Positions 62,376 to 64,000 of a stretch of DNA of 64,000 nucleotides are shown in pieces. This DNA is from Mesorhizobium sp. CA14 (GTDB lineage: Bacteria; Pseudomonadota; Alphaproteobacteria; Rhizobiales; Rhizobiaceae). The notes below the pieces were generated by a model. The model made no database searches and was not told where the DNA came from. It saw nothing but the letters and a program-made list of their open reading frames with translations. Made by a program: the position numbers and the translations under genes. Every line of letters starts with the position of its first letter. Position 1 is the stretch's first letter. The DNA is taken from contig NZ_JAIUHR010000010.1 of NCBI RefSeq assembly GCF_020165195.1, forward strand, positions 62,001 through 126,000, read 5' to 3'.

Positions 62376-62867
62376 TCAGGCCAGGCTGTCGATCTCTTCG
62401 TCGGACAGGTTCTGCGGCACGACCGTCACCGGAATCGGAAAGGCCGCGCCGCGGCCGGCAACCGCGCTGACCAGCGGTCCGGGACCTTCCTTGCCGGCGC
62501 CGGCCGCCAGTACCAGGATGGCGATGTCCTGGTCTTCCTCGATCAGCTTGTGGATCTCTTCGGTCGGCTTGCCTTCGCGCACCACCAGCTCCGGCTCGAT
62601 GCCGACGCTCTGACGCACTTTGGTGGCGTAGCCGTCGAGTGCTCCGCGCGCCGTCGCGTTTGCTTCCTCGCGCATGATCTTTTCCACGCCCAGCCAGTGC
62701 TGGAAATCATCCGGCTCGATGACATAGAGCAGCACCAGCACGCCGCTGGTGTGCTGCGCCCGCTTCGAGGCGTAGGCGACGGCGCGCTCGCATTCCGGCG
62801 TGTCGTCGATGATCGCCAGGAACTTGCGGCGATGGCCGGCTTCGCGGCTGAGGCGTTTGGAGACCAT
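62376..62867 (-). CDS. Universal stress protein (UspA family)
   Basis: A 163-residue single-domain Usp: FLAIIDDTPECERAVAYAS at the N-terminus and LVLAAGAGKEGPGPLVSAVAG as the nucleotide-binding loop (G-x2-G-x9-G-like). ATG 62867. It is followed leftwards at 137 bases by the debranching enzyme. Function in stress is presumed. Confidence 0.85.
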   Translation of the reverse strand: MVSKRLSREAGHRRKFLAIIDDTPECERAVAYASKRAQHTSGVLVLLYVIEPDDFQHWLGVEKIMREEANATARGALDGYATKVRQSVGIEPELVVREGKPTEEIHKLIEEDQDIAILVLAAGAGKEGPGPLVSAVAGRGAAFPIPVTVVPQNLSDEEIDSLA

Positions 62868-62965
62868 GTCTATCTGCTCGGTATGGTTCGGCCGCAATCT
62901 GCCACCGCCAGCGGCCGGCGGCAAGCGGCCGGCCAGCATGGCGATGGTTCAGCAAGACCGCTCGA

Positions 62966-64000
62966 TCAGTCCTGCAGCAGGCCGATGATGTCGCGAACCG
63001 TCTTCATCGTGCCCTCGGCGATTGCGCGGGCCCGGTTGCCGCCATCCTTGAGCACGGCGTCGACATAGGCGCGGTCGCCCTCGATCCGGCGCATCTCGGA
63101 AGCGATCGGCGCCAGCTTCTCGACGGCGAGATCGGCAAGCGCCGGCTTGAACACGGAAAACTGCTGGCCGCCATATTCCTTCAGCACGTCTTCTTTGGAG
63201 ATCTCGGCGAGGCCGGCATAGATGCCGACGAGGTTTTCCGCCTCGGGCCGGCTTTCCAGTCCGTCGATCTCGCTCGGCAAGGCCTCCGGATCGGTCTTGG
63301 CCTTCCGGATCTTCTTCGAGATGGTGTCGGCGTCATCGGTCAGGTTGATGCGCGACAGGTCCGACGGATCCGATTTCGACATCTTCTTCGAGCCGTCGCG
63401 CAGGCTCATGATGCGCGCCGCAGGACCGCCGATCACCGGTTCGGTGATCGGGAAATAGCCGTTCACCGTCTCTTCGCCGACCTGCATTTCGACGCCGACG
63501 CCGAGTGCCGCGATCTTCTCGGAGAAGTCGTTGTTGAATTTCTGCGCGATGTCGCGGGTGAGCTCCAGATGCTGCTTCTGGTCCTCGCCCACCGGCACAT
63601 GGGTGGCGCGGTAGAGCAGGATGTCGGCGGCCATCAGGCTCGGATAGGCGAGCAGGCCGAGCGAGGCGTTCTCGCGGTCCTTGCCGGCCTTGTCCTTGAA
63701 CTGCGTCATGCGGTACATCCAGCCGATGCGCGCCACGCAGTTGAAGATCCAGGCTAGTTCGGCGTGCTGGATGACCCGCGACTGGTTGAAGACGATGTGC
63801 TTCTTCGGGTCGATGCCGGAGGCGAGGAACGCCGCAGTGATCGAGCGGGTCTGGTCGCCCAGGTCCTGGTGGACGAGCTGCGCCGTGAGCGAATGCAGGT
63901 CGACGACACAATAAATGCAGTCGGACTGTTCCTGGAGGGCGACGAATTTCTTGATGGCGCCGAGATAGTTGCCGAGGTGCAGATTGCCGGTCGGCTGGAC
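62966..64000 (-). CDS. trpS: Tryptophanyl-tRNA synthetase, 5' end beyond window
   Basis: The last 344 codons of a class I synthetase; only the first few codons are missing right of base 64000. The HIGH-like motif is [12 protein letters not shown] and the second motif GSKKMSKSD near the middle. It joins tryptophan to tRNA-Trp. The next gene leftwards is the Usp gene in the same direction. Confidence 0.93.
   Translation of the reverse strand, partial: VQPTGNLHLGNYLGAIKKFVALQEQSDCIYCVVDLHSLTAQLVHQDLGDQTRSITAAFLASGIDPKKHIVFNQSRVIQHAELAWIFNCVARIGWMYRMTQFKDKAGKDRENASLGLLAYPSLMAADILLYRATHVPVGEDQKQHLELTRDIAQKFNNDFSEKIAALGVGVEMQVGEETVNGYFPITEPVIGGPAARIMSLRDGSKKMSKSDPSDLSRINLTDDADTISKKIRKAKTDPEALPSEIDGLESRPEAENLVGIYAGLAEISKEDVLKEYGGQQFSVFKPALADLAVEKLAPIASEMRRIEGDRAYVDAVLKDGGNRARAIAEGTMKTVRDIIGLLQD

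Noticed and set aside
1-64000. CRISPR array, rRNA, complete insertion sequence or prophage
   Set aside because: No regularly spaced repeats, rRNA sequence, terminal inverted repeats with an intact transposase, or phage structural genes were seen.

Overview
The window looks like a chromosome or large-replicon segment of a Rhizobiales bacterium, most like Mesorhizobium. It has high GC, exo genes in the exoL-A-M-O-N-P order of Sinorhizobium, a RegB/RegA (ActS/ActR) pair, MmcB, a Glp-type glycerol ABC transporter and the short palindromic intergenic repeats typical of that group. The organism call is inference from gene content. No species marker was tested.

Layout. 1-2.0 kb (minus): a lasso-peptide cluster read leftwards as precursor A, RRE protein B1, protease B2 and ATP-dependent cyclase C, with C cut by the window edge. 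The 50-codon precursor is too short for routine gene finding. 2.5-4.8 kb (plus): a nucleotidyltransferase of a family often seen beside lasso genes, then a GT2 glycosyltransferase. 4.9-24.6 kb: an exopolysaccharide region with an ExoK-type GH16 glycanase, UDP-glucose dehydrogenase, GT2 and GT4 transferases, a second Tat-exported GH16, a Wzx-type flippase, a lower-GC acyltransferase-glycosyltransferase fusion next to a tRNA-like relic, and exoLAMONP. A TTGC-N6-GCAA palindrome resembling PhaR (AniA) boxes recurs before several of these transcription units.

24.6-28.3 kb: metallophosphatase, a deletion remnant of an acyltransferase, propionyl-CoA synthetase and a 38-residue membrane peptide. 28.3-32.5 kb: a second, unusual RiPP locus. 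Two precursor-like peptides of 28 and 31 residues share a leader but have no acidic ring residue. They flank a PqqD-like RRE protein, a B2-like protease, an HPr-kinase-like protein, a frameshifted formyltransferase and a nucleotidyltransferase, and no cyclase gene is present. This is the best candidate for an undescribed system.

32.5-44.6 kb (all minus): about 12 kb for uptake of glycerol or dihydroxyacetone (binding protein, two permeases, a small membrane protein, two ATPases) and for dihydroxyacetone phosphorylation by two routes: a fused ATP-dependent kinase and a PTS-driven DhaK/DhaL/DhaM with its own HPr and enzyme I.

44.8-64 kb: mostly housekeeping genes (PIG-L deacetylase, EamA transporter, HrpB helicase, RegB/RegA, NhaA, MmcB, deaminase, outer-membrane barrel, AraC and MerR regulators, L,D-transpeptidase, Nfu, glycogen-debranching-like enzyme, Usp, TrpS cut by the right edge). 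A small decayed patch at 53.8-54.9 kb holds short ORFs, a broken DUF3800 gene and an IS1595-like transposase relic.
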